From Nesterenkonia natronophila (lineage in GTDB: Bacteria > Actinomycetota > Actinomycetes > Actinomycetales > Micrococcaceae): DNA of 64,000 nt. How positions within the stretch are numbered: the first letter of the stretch is position 1; each line of letters opens with the position of its first letter. Positions 1-10,266 of this stretch are shown here, piece by piece. The stretch is taken from positions 992,001 through 1,056,000 of the forward strand of contig NZ_QYZP01000001.1 in assembly GCF_003595215.1 (NCBI RefSeq), given 5' to 3'. Both the position numbers and the translations under genes were made by a program. The notes below the pieces were generated by a model. That model did not search any database. It was not told the DNA's origin and saw nothing but the letters and a program-made list of their open reading frames with translations.

Positions 1-621
1 CACCCCGACCACCAGGGCAGGGCCGAATTCCGAACCGTCAGTGGGCTCATCGGCGGGCACCACGTGACAAATCTGCTGGCTGCCGCGACCGCCGCCTACC
101 GGGCCGGGGTGGCTCCAGCAGACATTGCGCAACGGCTGGCCGGCCTGGGCCCCAGCTCAAGATGGCGCATGGAGACCACGCAGATCCCGTGGGATGGTCA
201 CGAGGACGCGGTGACCATCGTCAACGATGCCTATAACGCCAACCCAGAGTCCATGCGGGAGGCGCTGCGCACGCTGGCGATTCTCATGCGCGACAACCAG
301 CGGCGAGGTGTGGCGGTGCTGGGACCAATGCTCGAACTGGGAGAGGACTCAGTCTGGCTCCACCACCAGATCGGTGAAACCGTGGTGCGGTTGAACATCG
401 ACCTCACCTTGGTGGTGGGGGAGGAGGCATACGCTCTTTACCGAGGTGCCGTCGCTGAGGGATCTTGGGGCGCCGAAGTGCAGTGGGTCGCCACGCTGGA
501 TGAGGCTGAAGCGTGGCTGCGCACCGCCCTGCGACCTGGTGACATTGTCCTGTTTAAGTCTTCCAACTCAGCGGGGCTTAGACTTCTGGGTGACAAATTT
601 GCCACCGACGGAAGGAACTGA
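1..621 (+). CDS. murF: MurF, UDP-MurNAc-tripeptide:D-Ala-D-Ala ligase (3' part)
   Basis: Last Mur ligase of cytoplasmic peptidoglycan precursor synthesis; it adds D-Ala-D-Ala to UDP-MurNAc-tripeptide using ATP. The reading frame is open from base 1, so the N-terminal UDP-binding domain and the ATP P-loop lie outside the window. The 206 visible residues include the GGHHVTN-LAAA segment that ends the central domain and the C-terminal-domain motif NDAYNANPESM, which is typical of MurF. mraY begins on the base after the stop codon, the usual dcw order. An internal GTG at base 64 lies in the middle of the fold and is not a credible start. Confidence 0.95.
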   Translation, partial: HPDHQGRAEFRTVSGLIGGHHVTNLLAAATAAYRAGVAPADIAQRLAGLGPSSRWRMETTQIPWDGHEDAVTIVNDAYNANPESMREALRTLAILMRDNQRRGVAVLGPMLELGEDSVWLHHQIGETVVRLNIDLTLVVGEEAYALYRGAVAEGSWGAEVQWVATLDEAEAWLRTALRPGDIVLFKSSNSAGLRLLGDKFATDGRN

Positions 622-1728
622 GTGATCGCCGTAGTCATCGGTGCCGCCGCTGGGCTGATCCTCACCCTTCTCGGTACCCCCTTGTTCATCCGTTTCCTGG
701 TCAAGCGCGGATACGGTCAATTCATCCGCGATGACGGTCCCACAACCCACCACGTGAAGCGGGGGACCCCCACCATGGGCGGGGCGGTGATCATCATGGC
801 GGTGATCATTGCCTACGCCGCGACCCATGCAGTGCTGCTCCTCACCGGCGACGCGGCCAGCGGCCCCAGTGCCTCGGGTCTGCTTCTGCTGCTCCTGATG
901 GCCGGCATGGGCCTCGTCGGATTCTTCGACGACGCCGCGAAGATCACCAAGAAACAGTCCCTGGGACTCAGCCCGTGGGCCAAGATCACCGGCCAGGGGG
1001 CCGTCGGCATACTTTTCGCGGTCCTCGCTCTGCAGTTCTCCAACGCCCAGGACATCACACCAGCCTCCACAGCTGTCTCCTTCGTTCGTGAGACTGCACT
1101 GGACTTCGCAGTTTTCGGGACCATAATCGGTGGAATCCTTTTTGTGATCTGGGCCAACATCATCAACACCGCGGCCACCAATGCGGTGAATCTCACCGAC
1201 GGTCTGGATGGTCTTGCCAGTGCCGCCACCGCCATGGTCACCGCCGCATACGTCATCATCTCCATCTGGCAGTACAACCAGTCATGCGGAAGAGCCCGGG
1301 CGGTGGATGCGGTCTGTTATTCAGTGCGCGATCCCATGGACATGGCCACTCTGGCAGCGATCATCACTGGTGCTCTCATCGGCTTCCTGTGGTGGAACAC
1401 ATCACCGGCGAAGATCTTTATGGGGGACACCGGTTCCCTAGCATTGGGCGGTGCGCTGGCCGGCTTCGCCATTCTGACCCACACTCAGCTGCTCTTCGTC
1501 ATCCTGTGTGGATTGTTCGTCATCATCACCGCCAGCGTGATCATCCAGGTCGGATACTTCAAAGTCACCGGTGGTAAGCGCGTCTTCCTTATGGCGCCCC
1601 TGCAGCATCACTTCGAACTCAAAGGGTGGGCCGAGGTCACGGTAGTCGTCCGATTCTGGATCATCGGAGCACTCGCAGTGGGCATGGGGCTGGCCGTCTT
1701 CTATGGCGAGTGGGTGCTCGCGCAGTGA
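622..1728 (+). CDS. mraY: MraY, phospho-MurNAc-pentapeptide translocase
   Basis: Integral membrane enzyme that moves phospho-MurNAc-pentapeptide onto undecaprenyl phosphate to make lipid I. It is 368 residues with about ten hydrophobic segments. Family motifs are present: RDDGP and KRGTPTMGG near residues 36-54, NLTDGLDG around 190-197, FMGDTGS around 266-272 with the catalytic-region aspartate, and [11 protein letters not shown] near 330-340. The GTG start directly abuts the murF stop. The 3' end overlaps murD by four bases (GTGA), so the two are probably translationally coupled. Length and motifs are ordinary for the family. Confidence 0.97.
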   Translation: MIAVVIGAAAGLILTLLGTPLFIRFLVKRGYGQFIRDDGPTTHHVKRGTPTMGGAVIIMAVIIAYAATHAVLLLTGDAASGPSASGLLLLLLMAGMGLVGFFDDAAKITKKQSLGLSPWAKITGQGAVGILFAVLALQFSNAQDITPASTAVSFVRETALDFAVFGTIIGGILFVIWANIINTAATNAVNLTDGLDGLASAATAMVTAAYVIISIWQYNQSCGRARAVDAVCYSVRDPMDMATLAAIITGALIGFLWWNTSPAKIFMGDTGSLALGGALAGFAILTHTQLLFVILCGLFVIITASVIIQVGYFKVTGGKRVFLMAPLQHHFELKGWAEVTVVVRFWIIGALAVGMGLAVFYGEWVLAQ

Positions 1729-3251
1729 GCGAACAGCCTCCGACACTGCCCCGACTCCACGGCTGGGACGGGCCCTGGGTTGGCCTGCGGGTGCTGGTGA
1801 CCGGTTTCGGAGTCACGGGCTTCTCTGTGGCAGACACGCTGGCAGAGCTCGGCGCGCAGACAGTTATTGTTGACGGACAGGAAACCAGGTCAAGACTCGA
1901 AGACGCTGCCACTCTCTCCACGATGTGGGGCGACCGCCTAGACTTTCGCTTCGGCGAGACCCACACCAGCACGCTGAAGCACTTCGGAGCTGACAGCAGC
2001 GCCGCTGAGACACCGGATCTGATCGTGACCTCCCCGGGGTGGCGACCAGACTCTCCCATCATGAGGGCAGCAGCAGCTGAAGGCGTGCCCGTCTGGTCTG
2101 ACATCCAGCTTGCCCGCCGGCTCGGGGCTCGCCCCGGGGCCAAGGAGCCCGACTGGCTTGTACTCACCGGCACCAACGGCAAGACCACCACCGTCAAGAT
2201 GCTGGAAGCCATGCTGATCGCCGACGGCCGACGCGCTGTGGCCTGCGGGAACATCGGAATGCCGATTCTGGACGCCGTCCGGGACCCCGAAGGTTTTGAC
2301 GCCCTCGCCGTGGAGCTGTCCAGCTTCCAACTGCACTACACCGAGCCGCTTCGTCCCACAGCCGCTGCGGTGCTGAACATTGCCGAGGACCATATGGACT
2401 GGCACGGGGGACTTGAGAGCTACTTGGCGGATAAGGCCAAGATCTACGAGTCCACACAGGTGGCCTGCGTCTACAACGTGGAAGACCCGGTGACCGAGCG
2501 CATGGTCGCTGCAGCTGAAGTGATTGAGGGAGCCCGCGCCATCGGGTTCACCACCGACTCGCCGGATGTGTCCATGCTCGGAGTCGTCGACGACATTCTG
2601 GTCGACCGGGCCTTTCTGGACAACCGGCGCCACCAGGCATTGGAACTGGCCACCCGGGCCGACTTCGGAAGTCTCGCCCCACGGCACCTGGTGGCCAATG
2701 CCCTGGCCGCAGCGGCGCTGGCGCGCGCTGTAGACGTCGCCCCAGCGGCCGTGCAGCAAGCCATCCGTTCCTACACGCCGGCGGACCACCGGATCCAGCC
2801 TGTCGCTCAGGCCGATGACGTGCTCTGGGTCAACGACACCAAAGCGACCAACCCGCATGCTGCGGCTGCATCTCTAACAAGCTTCACCGACGTGGTGTGG
2901 ATTGCCGGTGGGCTCTCCAAAGGTGTCGATTACGACCCTCTGGTCCAAGAGGTCGCCGACCGGCTCCGCCACGTCATCCTTATCGGTACAGACTCCGCTC
3001 AGCTTCGTTCCAGCCTGGAGCGACACGCCCCCCAGGTGCCTGTCACAGAGGTCTCCGGCGGTGATGATGGAGAGGTCGTCATGCGCAGCGCCGTCGCAGC
3101 AGCAGACCGGTACGCCCGACCAGGGCACGCTGTGGTGCTGGCCCCGGCGGCAGCGTCCATGGATCAGTTCGCTTCCTACATCACCCGAGGCGAGCAGTTC
3201 ATCGCCGCTGTGACCGCGCTGATGCGGGACAAAGGATTCACTACCCCCTAG
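1725..3251 (+). CDS. murD: MurD, UDP-MurNAc-L-Ala:D-Glu ligase
   Basis: Cytoplasmic ATP-dependent ligase adding D-glutamate to UDP-MurNAc-L-Ala. The 508 residues show an N-terminal Rossmann-like segment ([10 protein letters not shown]), the ATP P-loop GTNGKTTT at about 149-156, the central motif [11 protein letters not shown], and the C-terminal [17 protein letters not shown]. The frame is open further upstream, but the GTG at 1725 overlaps the mraY stop by four bases and places the Rossmann motif correctly. A start inside mraY would add an unnatural arginine-rich tail. Part of the murF-mraY-murD-ftsW run. Confidence 0.96.
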   Translation: MSEQPPTLPRLHGWDGPWVGLRVLVTGFGVTGFSVADTLAELGAQTVIVDGQETRSRLEDAATLSTMWGDRLDFRFGETHTSTLKHFGADSSAAETPDLIVTSPGWRPDSPIMRAAAAEGVPVWSDIQLARRLGARPGAKEPDWLVLTGTNGKTTTVKMLEAMLIADGRRAVACGNIGMPILDAVRDPEGFDALAVELSSFQLHYTEPLRPTAAAVLNIAEDHMDWHGGLESYLADKAKIYESTQVACVYNVEDPVTERMVAAAEVIEGARAIGFTTDSPDVSMLGVVDDILVDRAFLDNRRHQALELATRADFGSLAPRHLVANALAAAALARAVDVAPAAVQQAIRSYTPADHRIQPVAQADDVLWVNDTKATNPHAAAASLTSFTDVVWIAGGLSKGVDYDPLVQEVADRLRHVILIGTDSAQLRSSLERHAPQVPVTEVSGGDDGEVVMRSAVAAADRYARPGHAVVLAPAAASMDQFASYITRGEQFIAAVTALMRDKGFTTP

Positions 3252-3262
3252 GGAGGAGCACC

Positions 3263-4732
3263 ATGGACAAGCGGACACCGCGTCTGCCCTCCTCCCGACG
3301 GTTACCCGGCAGCGGCGAATCCGCTGTGCTGACTCCCACCAGCGCAGCTTCCCCGCCCGAGGCTGCGGGGCCGCCTGCGGATGAGGAGGCGGGTCGCGGC
3401 CACCTGCGGCTTGTGGAAGACCTCGACGACGGCTACGGGAGCCCCGCAGATGAGGAAGGCCCTTCTGACGGTTCCCTCGGACGTGCCTGGAAGGCCCGGC
3501 AGGCTGAGCGCCGCGCCGAGCGCATCACCAAGTTCTGGAGCATCTTCGAGGGCGGGAACCCGTACACCAACTATTGGCTGGTGCTCGGAGCGACCATCGC
3601 ATTGGCCGCATTCGGACTGACCATGGTCCTGTCGTCGACCTCAGTCGACGGAGGCGGTCAGCCCTTCACCACCGCCACACGACAAGCAGTGTGGGCAGGC
3701 ATAGGTCTCCTCGGCATGATGTTCATGACAGTCGTTCCCACGCGGTGGATGGGCGCGATCGGCTGGGCGGCGATGATCGTCGCCAGCGTGCTGCTGGCGC
3801 TGGTGGCATTCTCGCCCTGGGGTCATACTGGTGGCGGGTCCACCAACTGGTTGCGTATCGGCCCAGTCCAGGGGCAGCCCTCCGAGGTCGCTAAGCTGGC
3901 TCTGGTCCTCTGGGGAGCAGCTGTGCTGGCTCGCAAGGGGAAGCTGGTCACCCAGTTCACACACTGGATGATGCCCTTAGTCGCACCCGGGGCGCTGTCG
4001 GTGCTGGTGCTCGTGCTCGCCGGCGGAGATCTCGGAACCAGTCTGGTGATCATCCTCATCGCCGCAGCGCTGCTGTTCACAGCTGGAATCGGGATGCGTT
4101 GGTTCGCCCTCGCTGCAGTCCTGGCGTCCGGCGCCGTTGCGCTGCTGATGTGGATCACTCCGTATCGCATGATGCGGGTCTACGCGTGGCTGGGGCTGAA
4201 CTGCGACCACCCCACCGAGCCCTGCTACCAAACCGAGCAGGGGCTCTACGCCCTGGCCTCAGGAGGTTTCTGGGGTGTGGGGCTGGGACAGTCTCGCCAG
4301 AAATGGGATTACATCCCCGAGGTGCACAACGACTTCATCTTCACCATCATCGGCGAGGAGCTTGGCCTGCTCGGCACCGTGACTGTTCTGGGACTGTTCG
4401 CAGTACTGGTGGTCGGCATCTTCCGGATCGCGAATGGCATCACTGGACAGACCTACCACGCTCGGTTCGTCAAACTGGTATGCATAGGCATCATCGCTTG
4501 GATCGTCGGCCAGGCCTTCATCAATATTGCGATGGTCACCGGACTCATCCCCGTGGTGGGGGTTCCGCTGCCCTTCATCTCCTACGGCGGGTCAGCCCTC
4601 ACCATCGCCCTGATCGCAATCGGGGTGGTTCTCAACTTCGCCCGCAGGCAACGCATAGAGGCGCGAACTCCCCGGCGGCGCACCAGAAAACGTCGTAAGC
4701 GGTCTACACTGGCACCGCCGACCACCTCCTGA
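3263..4732 (+). CDS. ftsW: FtsW, divisome lipid II polymerase (SEDS family)
   Basis: SEDS-family glycosyltransferase that polymerises septal peptidoglycan together with a class B PBP. It is 489 residues: a hydrophilic cytoplasmic N-terminus of about 95 residues, then about ten membrane segments and a very basic tail (RRRTRKRRKR). Diagnostic motifs include WDYIPEVHNDFIFTIIGEE and the C-terminal PLPFISYGGSA. A GGGAGGA Shine-Dalgarno stands just before the ATG, 11 bases after murD. The location between murD and murG favours FtsW over RodA. The long N-terminal extension is common in actinobacterial FtsW. Confidence 0.95.
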   Translation: MDKRTPRLPSSRRLPGSGESAVLTPTSAASPPEAAGPPADEEAGRGHLRLVEDLDDGYGSPADEEGPSDGSLGRAWKARQAERRAERITKFWSIFEGGNPYTNYWLVLGATIALAAFGLTMVLSSTSVDGGGQPFTTATRQAVWAGIGLLGMMFMTVVPTRWMGAIGWAAMIVASVLLALVAFSPWGHTGGGSTNWLRIGPVQGQPSEVAKLALVLWGAAVLARKGKLVTQFTHWMMPLVAPGALSVLVLVLAGGDLGTSLVIILIAAALLFTAGIGMRWFALAAVLASGAVALLMWITPYRMMRVYAWLGLNCDHPTEPCYQTEQGLYALASGGFWGVGLGQSRQKWDYIPEVHNDFIFTIIGEELGLLGTVTVLGLFAVLVVGIFRIANGITGQTYHARFVKLVCIGIIAWIVGQAFINIAMVTGLIPVVGVPLPFISYGGSALTIALIAIGVVLNFARRQRIEARTPRRRTRKRRKRSTLAPPTTS

Positions 4733-4750
4733 ACCACGCAAAGGAACCAC

Positions 4751-5845
4751 ATGACAGCTTCCACCGTCGTCTTCGCAGGCGGAGGAACCGCCGGGCATAT
4801 CAGCCCGATGCTCGCTATCGCCTCCGCCACCGAACGCCTTGACCCTTCAGCAAATGTGTCGGTGATCGGTACCGCATCCGGACTCGAGACGCGGCTGGTG
4901 CCCGCCGCGGGATACGAGTTGGACCTGATCGAGAAGGTGCCTTTCCCGCGCCGGCCCAACCGGGACCTCTTGCGCTTTCCCTCCCAGTTTTCCCAAGCGA
5001 GCCGACAGGCGGAGCAGATACTGCAGGCCCGGGGAGCCAGAGTGGTCGTAGGTGTTGGGGGATATGTGTGTCCTCCCGTCTACCGGGCGGCGAAGAAGCT
5101 CGGCATTCCGGTGGTGATTCATGAGGCTAATGCCCGGCCGGGCCTGGCCAACCGATGGGGGGCCCGGCAGGCCGCCTTTGTGGGGACCGCCTTTCCCAAC
5201 ACCCCGCTGAAAGGTGCCATGCACGTCGGCATGCCGATGCCGGTGGATGTCTCCCAGCTGGAGAGGGACCAGATCCGTGTTCAAGCTCGGCAAGAGCTGG
5301 GTTTGGACACCGAGCGCACCACCTTGGTGGTCACCGGCGGCTCCTCCGGAGCCCAGAGCCTCAATACGATGATCACGCAGGCGCTGCCGGACCTTCTGGC
5401 CACCGGCGCGCAGGTGCTGCACTTGACTGGGCGGGATAAGGAGGTACGCGACGCCGGGGGAGGGCCACTCGCCACAACTGGCTACCATCAGCGCGAATAT
5501 CTCGACGGAATGCATCTCGCATACGCCGCAGCAGACCTGATCGTCGCTCGAGCAGGGGCAGCCACGGTCTGCGAGGTCGCCGCCGTCGGTCTTCCAGCAG
5601 CCTTTGTGCCGCTGCCTGTAGGTAACGGTGAGCAGGAGCTCAATGCCCGCGCCTTGGTGGATGCCGGAGGCGCACTTCTGGTGAAGGACGATCACTTCAC
5701 CCGAGCCTGGATTGAGCGCAACCTGGTGCCGCTGCTGGAGAATCCGCGGCTTCTGGCTACCATGCAGCAGCAGTCGGCAGCCCGAGGAATCACCGATGCG
5801 GATGAGCGAATGGCTCGTGCCGCCCTGGAGGCCGCTGCCCGATGA
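4751..5845 (+). CDS. murG: MurG, lipid II-forming GlcNAc transferase
   Basis: Membrane-associated GT-B glycosyltransferase that adds GlcNAc to lipid I, giving lipid II. The 364 residues carry the N-terminal glycine loop GGGTAGHISP (about 11-20), the HEANARPGLANRWGAR segment, the second glycine loop TGGSSGAQSLN, and the UDP-GlcNAc binding region ending in PLPVGNGEQELNA. Start is ATG after AAAGGA. The last four bases overlap murC (ATGA), indicating coupled translation. Confidence 0.96.
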   Translation: MTASTVVFAGGGTAGHISPMLAIASATERLDPSANVSVIGTASGLETRLVPAAGYELDLIEKVPFPRRPNRDLLRFPSQFSQASRQAEQILQARGARVVVGVGGYVCPPVYRAAKKLGIPVVIHEANARPGLANRWGARQAAFVGTAFPNTPLKGAMHVGMPMPVDVSQLERDQIRVQARQELGLDTERTTLVVTGGSSGAQSLNTMITQALPDLLATGAQVLHLTGRDKEVRDAGGGPLATTGYHQREYLDGMHLAYAAADLIVARAGAATVCEVAAVGLPAAFVPLPVGNGEQELNARALVDAGGALLVKDDHFTRAWIERNLVPLLENPRLLATMQQQSAARGITDADERMARAALEAAAR

Positions 5846-7248
5846 GCCTTCACAACCTCGGCCGCGTCCACTTCCTCGGCCTGGCGGGCGTCGGAGTATC
5901 AGCGGTGGCGCGACTGATGCTCGCCGCCGGCGTTCCGATTTCCGGCACCGATGCCAAAGAGCTCCCTGTGCTCGATGAATTCCGAGCAGCAGGAGTTCCG
6001 GTCAGAGTCGGTTACAGTGCGGAAAACATCCGATCTTTGGAAACTGAGGTCGGTGAGCGTATCAGCACGGTGATCGCCTCCTCGGTAGCAACCGCCGGCA
6101 ACCCCGAGTACGACGCCGCCGCCGACGCAGGAGTGCGCGTGCTGCACCGCTCGGAGGGTCTGGCCGCATGTATGTCTGACAAGCAAGCCATTGCGGTAGC
6201 CGGGACGCACGGCAAGACCACCACCAGCTCGATGACAGCGGCGATGTTGGATGGCGTCGGATATGACCCCAGCTTCGCCATCGGCGCCAACGTGGCAGGA
6301 TTTGGCACCAACGCCAGGCTGGGGGCGGGGGACTGGTTCGTGGCTGAAGCCGACGAATCGGACGGGTCCTTGCTGAACTACACTCCGCAGATCTCGGTGG
6401 TCACCAACGTTGAGCCTGACCACCTGGACCACTACGGCACCGCAGAGGCTGTGGAACAGGTGTTCATCGACTTCACCGAGCGGATCGAGAGCTCCGGCAC
6501 ACTTGTGCTCTGTTTGGACGATGTGGGTGCGCGTGCCCTGCTCCAGAAGGTTCATGAACCACTCACCGCACGCGGAGTGCGGATAATCACCTACGGTACA
6601 GTCCTCGATGCGGATCTCCGGCTGAGTCAGGTCGTGCCGGAGAACTTTCGTCAGCAGGGGGTCCTGAGCCTGCGGAGCGACGGGCCGGAAGCTCAGACCT
6701 CCACCATGAAGCTGCAGGTGCCAGGGCTGCACAATGCGCTCAACGCCACCGCCGCAGTCGCGGTGGGAGTGGCCGCGGGCCTCGACTTGAAAGAGTGCGC
6801 CGACGCGATCGGCCGTTTCAGCGGCAGCTCCAGAAGGTTTGAACTGCGTGGCGAGCATCACGGCATAGCCGTGTACGACGACTATGCCCACCACCCCACG
6901 GAGGTAGCGGCCGTCCTCAGCGGAGCTCGCAGCGCTACAGAGGGTCGGGTGCACGCCATCTTCCAGCCGCATTTGTTCAGCCGAACACGGGACTTCGCCG
7001 CGGACTTCGGCTCCGCACTGAACGCTGCAGACACCAGCATCGTCCTCGACATCTATCCTGCGCGCGAGAAGCCCATCGTCGGCGTCACCGCCGAGCTGCT
7101 GGGTCACCGCGTGCTCAGCCGCAGCGACGCCGCAGCGACAGTCGCGACTGCGGCCCAGCCCGGCGATATCATCCTCACCATTGGAGCCGGTGACGTCACC
7201 CACCTTGCCCCCGCAATCCTGACAGCACTCCGGGAGACCCAGCGGTGA
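5842..7248 (+). CDS. murC: MurC, UDP-MurNAc:L-Ala ligase
   Basis: ATP-dependent ligase for the first amino acid of the stem peptide. The 468 residues contain the N-terminal HFLGLAGVGVSAVARL nucleotide fold, the P-loop AGTHGKTTT near residue 120, VTNVEPDHLDHYGT in the central domain, and YDDYAHHPTEVAA in the C-terminal domain, all standard for MurC. It overlaps murG by four bases at the 5' end and ftsQ by four at the 3' end. Confidence 0.97.
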   Translation: MSLHNLGRVHFLGLAGVGVSAVARLMLAAGVPISGTDAKELPVLDEFRAAGVPVRVGYSAENIRSLETEVGERISTVIASSVATAGNPEYDAAADAGVRVLHRSEGLAACMSDKQAIAVAGTHGKTTTSSMTAAMLDGVGYDPSFAIGANVAGFGTNARLGAGDWFVAEADESDGSLLNYTPQISVVTNVEPDHLDHYGTAEAVEQVFIDFTERIESSGTLVLCLDDVGARALLQKVHEPLTARGVRIITYGTVLDADLRLSQVVPENFRQQGVLSLRSDGPEAQTSTMKLQVPGLHNALNATAAVAVGVAAGLDLKECADAIGRFSGSSRRFELRGEHHGIAVYDDYAHHPTEVAAVLSGARSATEGRVHAIFQPHLFSRTRDFAADFGSALNAADTSIVLDIYPAREKPIVGVTAELLGHRVLSRSDAAATVATAAQPGDIILTIGAGDVTHLAPAILTALRETQR

Positions 7249-8006
7249 GCACAGATGCTGAGGCCGCTCTCGAGTTTCCAGAACCCGAGGCGGTCGGAGT
7301 TCGGCGACGGCGCCGTCGGACTGTCATCGCCCTGGCCGCGGCCTGTGTGGGGCTATTGGCGCTGGTTGCCACGATCTACTTCTCTCCGCTCCTGCCGCTA
7401 CGGGTTATCGAGGTTCAGGGCAACGAACTGTTGACCGAGCAGCATGCGGAGGAGCTGCTGGGCGATCTCTACGGTCAGCCGGTGGCCCAGGTCGGCACCG
7501 GTGAGGTACGTGAGCGACTCCGGGAGGAGAACGTCGTGGCCGACGTCTCCAGCCGGATCGAGCTGCCCGGGACTTTGCACGTGAACATCACGGAGCACCC
7601 CCCGGTGGCCGAGGTGCATCAGGACGGGGACGTGTTGCTGTACTCGGATCAGGGAGAGGTGATCCGGACCTTCGCTGGCGCTGAGCAGTTGGAAGCAGAG
7701 CCCTACGCTACCGCCGAGATCTCCTCGGAGGCTGCATTGGACGATGAGGCGGTCTTCGGAACCATCGTCTCCGTACTTGGCGAGTTGCCCCCCGACGCCC
7801 GAGCCCAGTTGGACTCAGCAACAGCCGACTCGATCGACTCTGTCCAGCTCCAGCTTGAGGACGGACGCACCATAGTGTGGGGCTCCGATGAGAGCGGCGA
7901 AGAGAAGGCGGCAGTTCTGCAGGCCATCCTCGGCTCCCCGGAGGAAGCCTTCGATCGGGCGGACGTCATCGACATATCCACGCCGTCCACGCCGGTTACG
8001 CGGTGA
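7245..8006 (+). CDS. ftsQ: FtsQ/DivIB divisome protein
   Basis: Bitopic divisome protein linking cytoplasmic and periplasmic-side components. It is 253 residues: an acidic start, an arginine cluster (RRRRRR), one membrane helix at about 27-47, then a POTRA domain beginning VIEVQGNELLTEQHAEELL and an FtsQ-type domain containing LHVNITEHPPVAEVHQDGDVL. The extracellular part is strongly acidic. GTG start overlapping murC by four bases. No ftsA follows, as expected in actinobacteria; ftsZ is next after a long leader. Confidence 0.92.
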   Translation: MSTDAEAALEFPEPEAVGVRRRRRRTVIALAAACVGLLALVATIYFSPLLPLRVIEVQGNELLTEQHAEELLGDLYGQPVAQVGTGEVRERLREENVVADVSSRIELPGTLHVNITEHPPVAEVHQDGDVLLYSDQGEVIRTFAGAEQLEAEPYATAEISSEAALDDEAVFGTIVSVLGELPPDARAQLDSATADSIDSVQLQLEDGRTIVWGSDESGEEKAAVLQAILGSPEEAFDRADVIDISTPSTPVTR

Positions 8007-8329
8007 GTGCGCAATTCAGCAGGTAGGCTGGGGGCACAACTGAAGATCGCCGCACCCCCTGTTCAGCTAAGGTTCAAGCTCAACTTGAACCTTGCTGGCG
8101 GTGCCGGCGGAGCAGAAGAATGAGGCCTGTTACGAAGACTCCCGGCCGGCGAGAGGTACGTTGAGACGGCGTCTCCAGTGCAATGACTTCCCGAGGCATC
8201 CGCGAACTGCCTCGGTGAGCATCGGACGCACCGGGGACGGGGAAACAGTGAGGAGTCGTTCTCGGCTTCGCTCACCGGCGGGGGTCTTCGTGCATCTGTG
8301 ACTTCTCAACAGCTAAGGGACAAACACAC
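8007..8329 (+). promoter_or_regulatory. ftsZ promoter and structured leader
   Basis: No gene is supported in these 323 bp. A TAGGCT box at 8024-8029 resembles the -10 boxes seen before other genes here. If used, it gives a leader of nearly 300 nt. Three perfect inverted repeats follow: 10-bp arms at 8069-8078/8084-8093, 5-bp arms at 8163-8167/8171-8175, and 8-bp arms at 8191-8198/8208-8215. Short frames on both strands lack family features and are disregarded. The region probably sets ftsZ expression separately from ftsQ; which elements act on DNA and which on RNA is unknown. Confidence 0.55.
8069..8093. repeat. Perfect 10-bp inverted repeat upstream of ftsZ
   Basis: AAGGTTCAAG and its exact complement CTTGAACCTT are separated by five bases. 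Beyond a single bulged T, another four base pairs (CAGC/GCTG) extend the possible stem. It could be an operator for a dimeric regulator (the arm spacing would suit a MerR-type or similar protein) or an RNA hairpin in the leader. No T-run follows, so it is not an obvious terminator. Confidence 0.6.
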
Positions 8330-9520
8330 GTGGCTACACCGAGCAATTACCTCGCCGTGATCAAGGTCGTCGGCATAGGCGGCGGCGGCGTCAACGCCGT
8401 CAACCGCATGATCGAAGTCGGTTTGCGCGGCGTGGAGTTCATCGCCATCAACACGGACGCCCAAGCGCTGCTGATGTCAGACGCCGACGTGAAGCTGGAC
8501 GTCGGTCGGGAGTTGACCCGAGGTCTGGGAGCCGGGGCCAACCCTGAGGTAGGCCGGCAGGCCGCCGAAGATCACACCGAGGAGATCGAGGAAGTTCTCC
8601 GCGGTGCCGACATGGTCTTCGTCACCGCGGGCGAAGGCGGCGGCACCGGGACCGGCGGCGCACCCGTTGTGGCGAGAATCGCTCGGAGCCTAGGTGCGCT
8701 GACCATCGGCGTTGTCACCCGTCCGTTCACCTTCGAGGGACGTCGGCGTGCCAGCAGCGCCGAGTCAGGCATCGAGGGGCTTCGGGACGAAGTGGATACG
8801 CTCATCGTGATTCCCAATGACCGACTGCTGTCCATCTCCGACAAGAACGTATCCGTCTTGGATGCTTTCCGTTCTGCGGATCAGGTCCTGCTCTCTGGCG
8901 TTCAAGGAATCACTGACCTGATCACGACCCCTGGTCTGATCAACCTAGATTTTGCCGACGTGAAATCCGTCATGCAGGGTGCCGGTTCCGCGCTCATGGG
9001 CATCGGCTCCGCAAATGGCGAAGATCGCGCGGTCAAAGCTGCTGAGCTGGCCATCGCCTCGCCCTTGCTGGAAGCCAGCATCGACGGCGCTCATGGAGTG
9101 CTGCTCTCAATCCAGGGTGGTTCGGATCTGGGACTGTTCGAGATCAATGAGGCTGCTCGGTTGGTTCAGGAAGTCGCTCACCCTGAGGCGAACATCATCT
9201 TTGGCGCTGTTATTGACGACGCACTGGGAGACGAGGCGCGCGTGACCGTGATCGCCGCTGGGTTCGACGAGGCCGATGTCACCTCCAAACCAGCTGTGCA
9301 GGCAGCCCCGCCTCAGCAGCAGCGGCCCGTGGCCCCTGTTGCCGGGGCCACCGCAGGTGCTTTTGCGGCTTCGGCAGGCTCCCAGGACACAGCCCCCCAG
9401 GCGCGCCCGGTTCAGGCACCAAACCCAGAGAAGTCCGAAGAGAAGCTCCCAGAGGTCGTCGAATCCGACTACACGGGTAAGAATGACGACGATCTGGATG
9501 TCCCTGACTTCCTGAAGTAG
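8330..9520 (+). CDS. ftsZ: FtsZ, tubulin-like division GTPase
   Basis: Forms the Z-ring. The 396 residues include the N-terminal [15 protein letters not shown], the tubulin signature [15 protein letters not shown] around residues 103-117, the [11 protein letters not shown] synergy region, a variable Pro/Ala/Gln linker from about 320, and the C-terminal interaction peptide [10 protein letters not shown], which binds SepF and FtsW in actinobacteria. GTG start. An ordinary full-length actinobacterial FtsZ. Confidence 0.98.
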   Translation: MATPSNYLAVIKVVGIGGGGVNAVNRMIEVGLRGVEFIAINTDAQALLMSDADVKLDVGRELTRGLGAGANPEVGRQAAEDHTEEIEEVLRGADMVFVTAGEGGGTGTGGAPVVARIARSLGALTIGVVTRPFTFEGRRRASSAESGIEGLRDEVDTLIVIPNDRLLSISDKNVSVLDAFRSADQVLLSGVQGITDLITTPGLINLDFADVKSVMQGAGSALMGIGSANGEDRAVKAAELAIASPLLEASIDGAHGVLLSIQGGSDLGLFEINEAARLVQEVAHPEANIIFGAVIDDALGDEARVTVIAAGFDEADVTSKPAVQAAPPQQQRPVAPVAGATAGAFAASAGSQDTAPQARPVQAPNPEKSEEKLPEVVESDYTGKNDDDLDVPDFLK

Positions 9521-9553
9521 CGCAGCGCCTAAGGGGAAGGTCGAGGTCAGTCG

Positions 9554-10264
9554 GTGTCACTGCTGTGGTGGCAGGAAGTGGTTGGTCGATTCCGTCTGGG
9601 CTTCACCTCGCTTGCGGCAGGCAACTTAGCCCACCACGTCGGTCGCGGCGACGCCGCGGCCAACCGTCGGGGGCTTGAGGACCGACTGGGACTTCCTCCT
9701 GGAACTTTCCGCTATCTGAACCAGGTGCATTCGACGCAGGTGGTAGACGCCTCGCTCACTGAGTCGACCGTGACCGGGGACGCATGGGTCTCGCCCAAGG
9801 GGTCGGACTCCCTGGCGATCTTGGTCGCGGACTGCCTGCCAGTCCTGTTCTGGGCTGCCCGCGAGGACGGCACGCAGCTCAGCGCGGCCGCCCACGCTGG
9901 TCGGGGCGGTCTCCTCCGCGGCGTACTGGAAAGTACTGTGCGAGCCCTGCGGCACCATGGGGCAACTCACATCACAGCATGGATTGGGCCCGGCGCCTGC
10001 GCGGAATGCTACGAGGTCCCCCAGGAGATGTTTGGGCAGCTCACCGCCGACCGCCCGGCCCTTGCCTCCTCAACCCGTTGGGGAACGCCCGCCCTGAACC
10101 TGCGTGCGGAGTCCCGCGCGGTCCTGGAGCCCCTGGGTGTCACTGTCTGGGACGCCGCGGGGTGCACTATCGAGGATCCTGACCTATTTTCCCACCGGGG
10201 CAGCAAGGCAAGTGGCGCCCCCGAAGGGCGCATTGCCGGGCTCATTTGGCCGGCTGCTCTCTAG
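9554..10264 (+). CDS. pgeF: PgeF/YfiH, peptidoglycan editing factor (laccase domain)
   Basis: Multicopper-oxidase-like fold protein of the YfiH family. In E. coli it helps exclude or remove wrong amino acids such as L-Ser from UDP-MurNAc; purine nucleoside activities are also reported for relatives. The 236 residues carry the metal-site pattern: NQVHSTQVV (first His), ADCLPVLFW (Cys), AAHAGRGG (second His), then WIGPGACAECYEV. It lies 33 bp behind ftsZ with a GTG start. The conserved dcw location supports the wall-editing role, which is inferred from homologues. Confidence 0.88.
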   Translation: MSLLWWQEVVGRFRLGFTSLAAGNLAHHVGRGDAAANRRGLEDRLGLPPGTFRYLNQVHSTQVVDASLTESTVTGDAWVSPKGSDSLAILVADCLPVLFWAAREDGTQLSAAAHAGRGGLLRGVLESTVRALRHHGATHITAWIGPGACAECYEVPQEMFGQLTADRPALASSTRWGTPALNLRAESRAVLEPLGVTVWDAAGCTIEDPDLFSHRGSKASGAPEGRIAGLIWPAAL

Positions 10265-10266
10265 CA

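Noticed and set aside
5899..7203. 434-codon frame on the minus strand opposite murC
   Set aside because: Exact antisense of a well-supported gene; it has no domain motif and a Gly/Val/His-rich composition typical of high-GC shadow frames.
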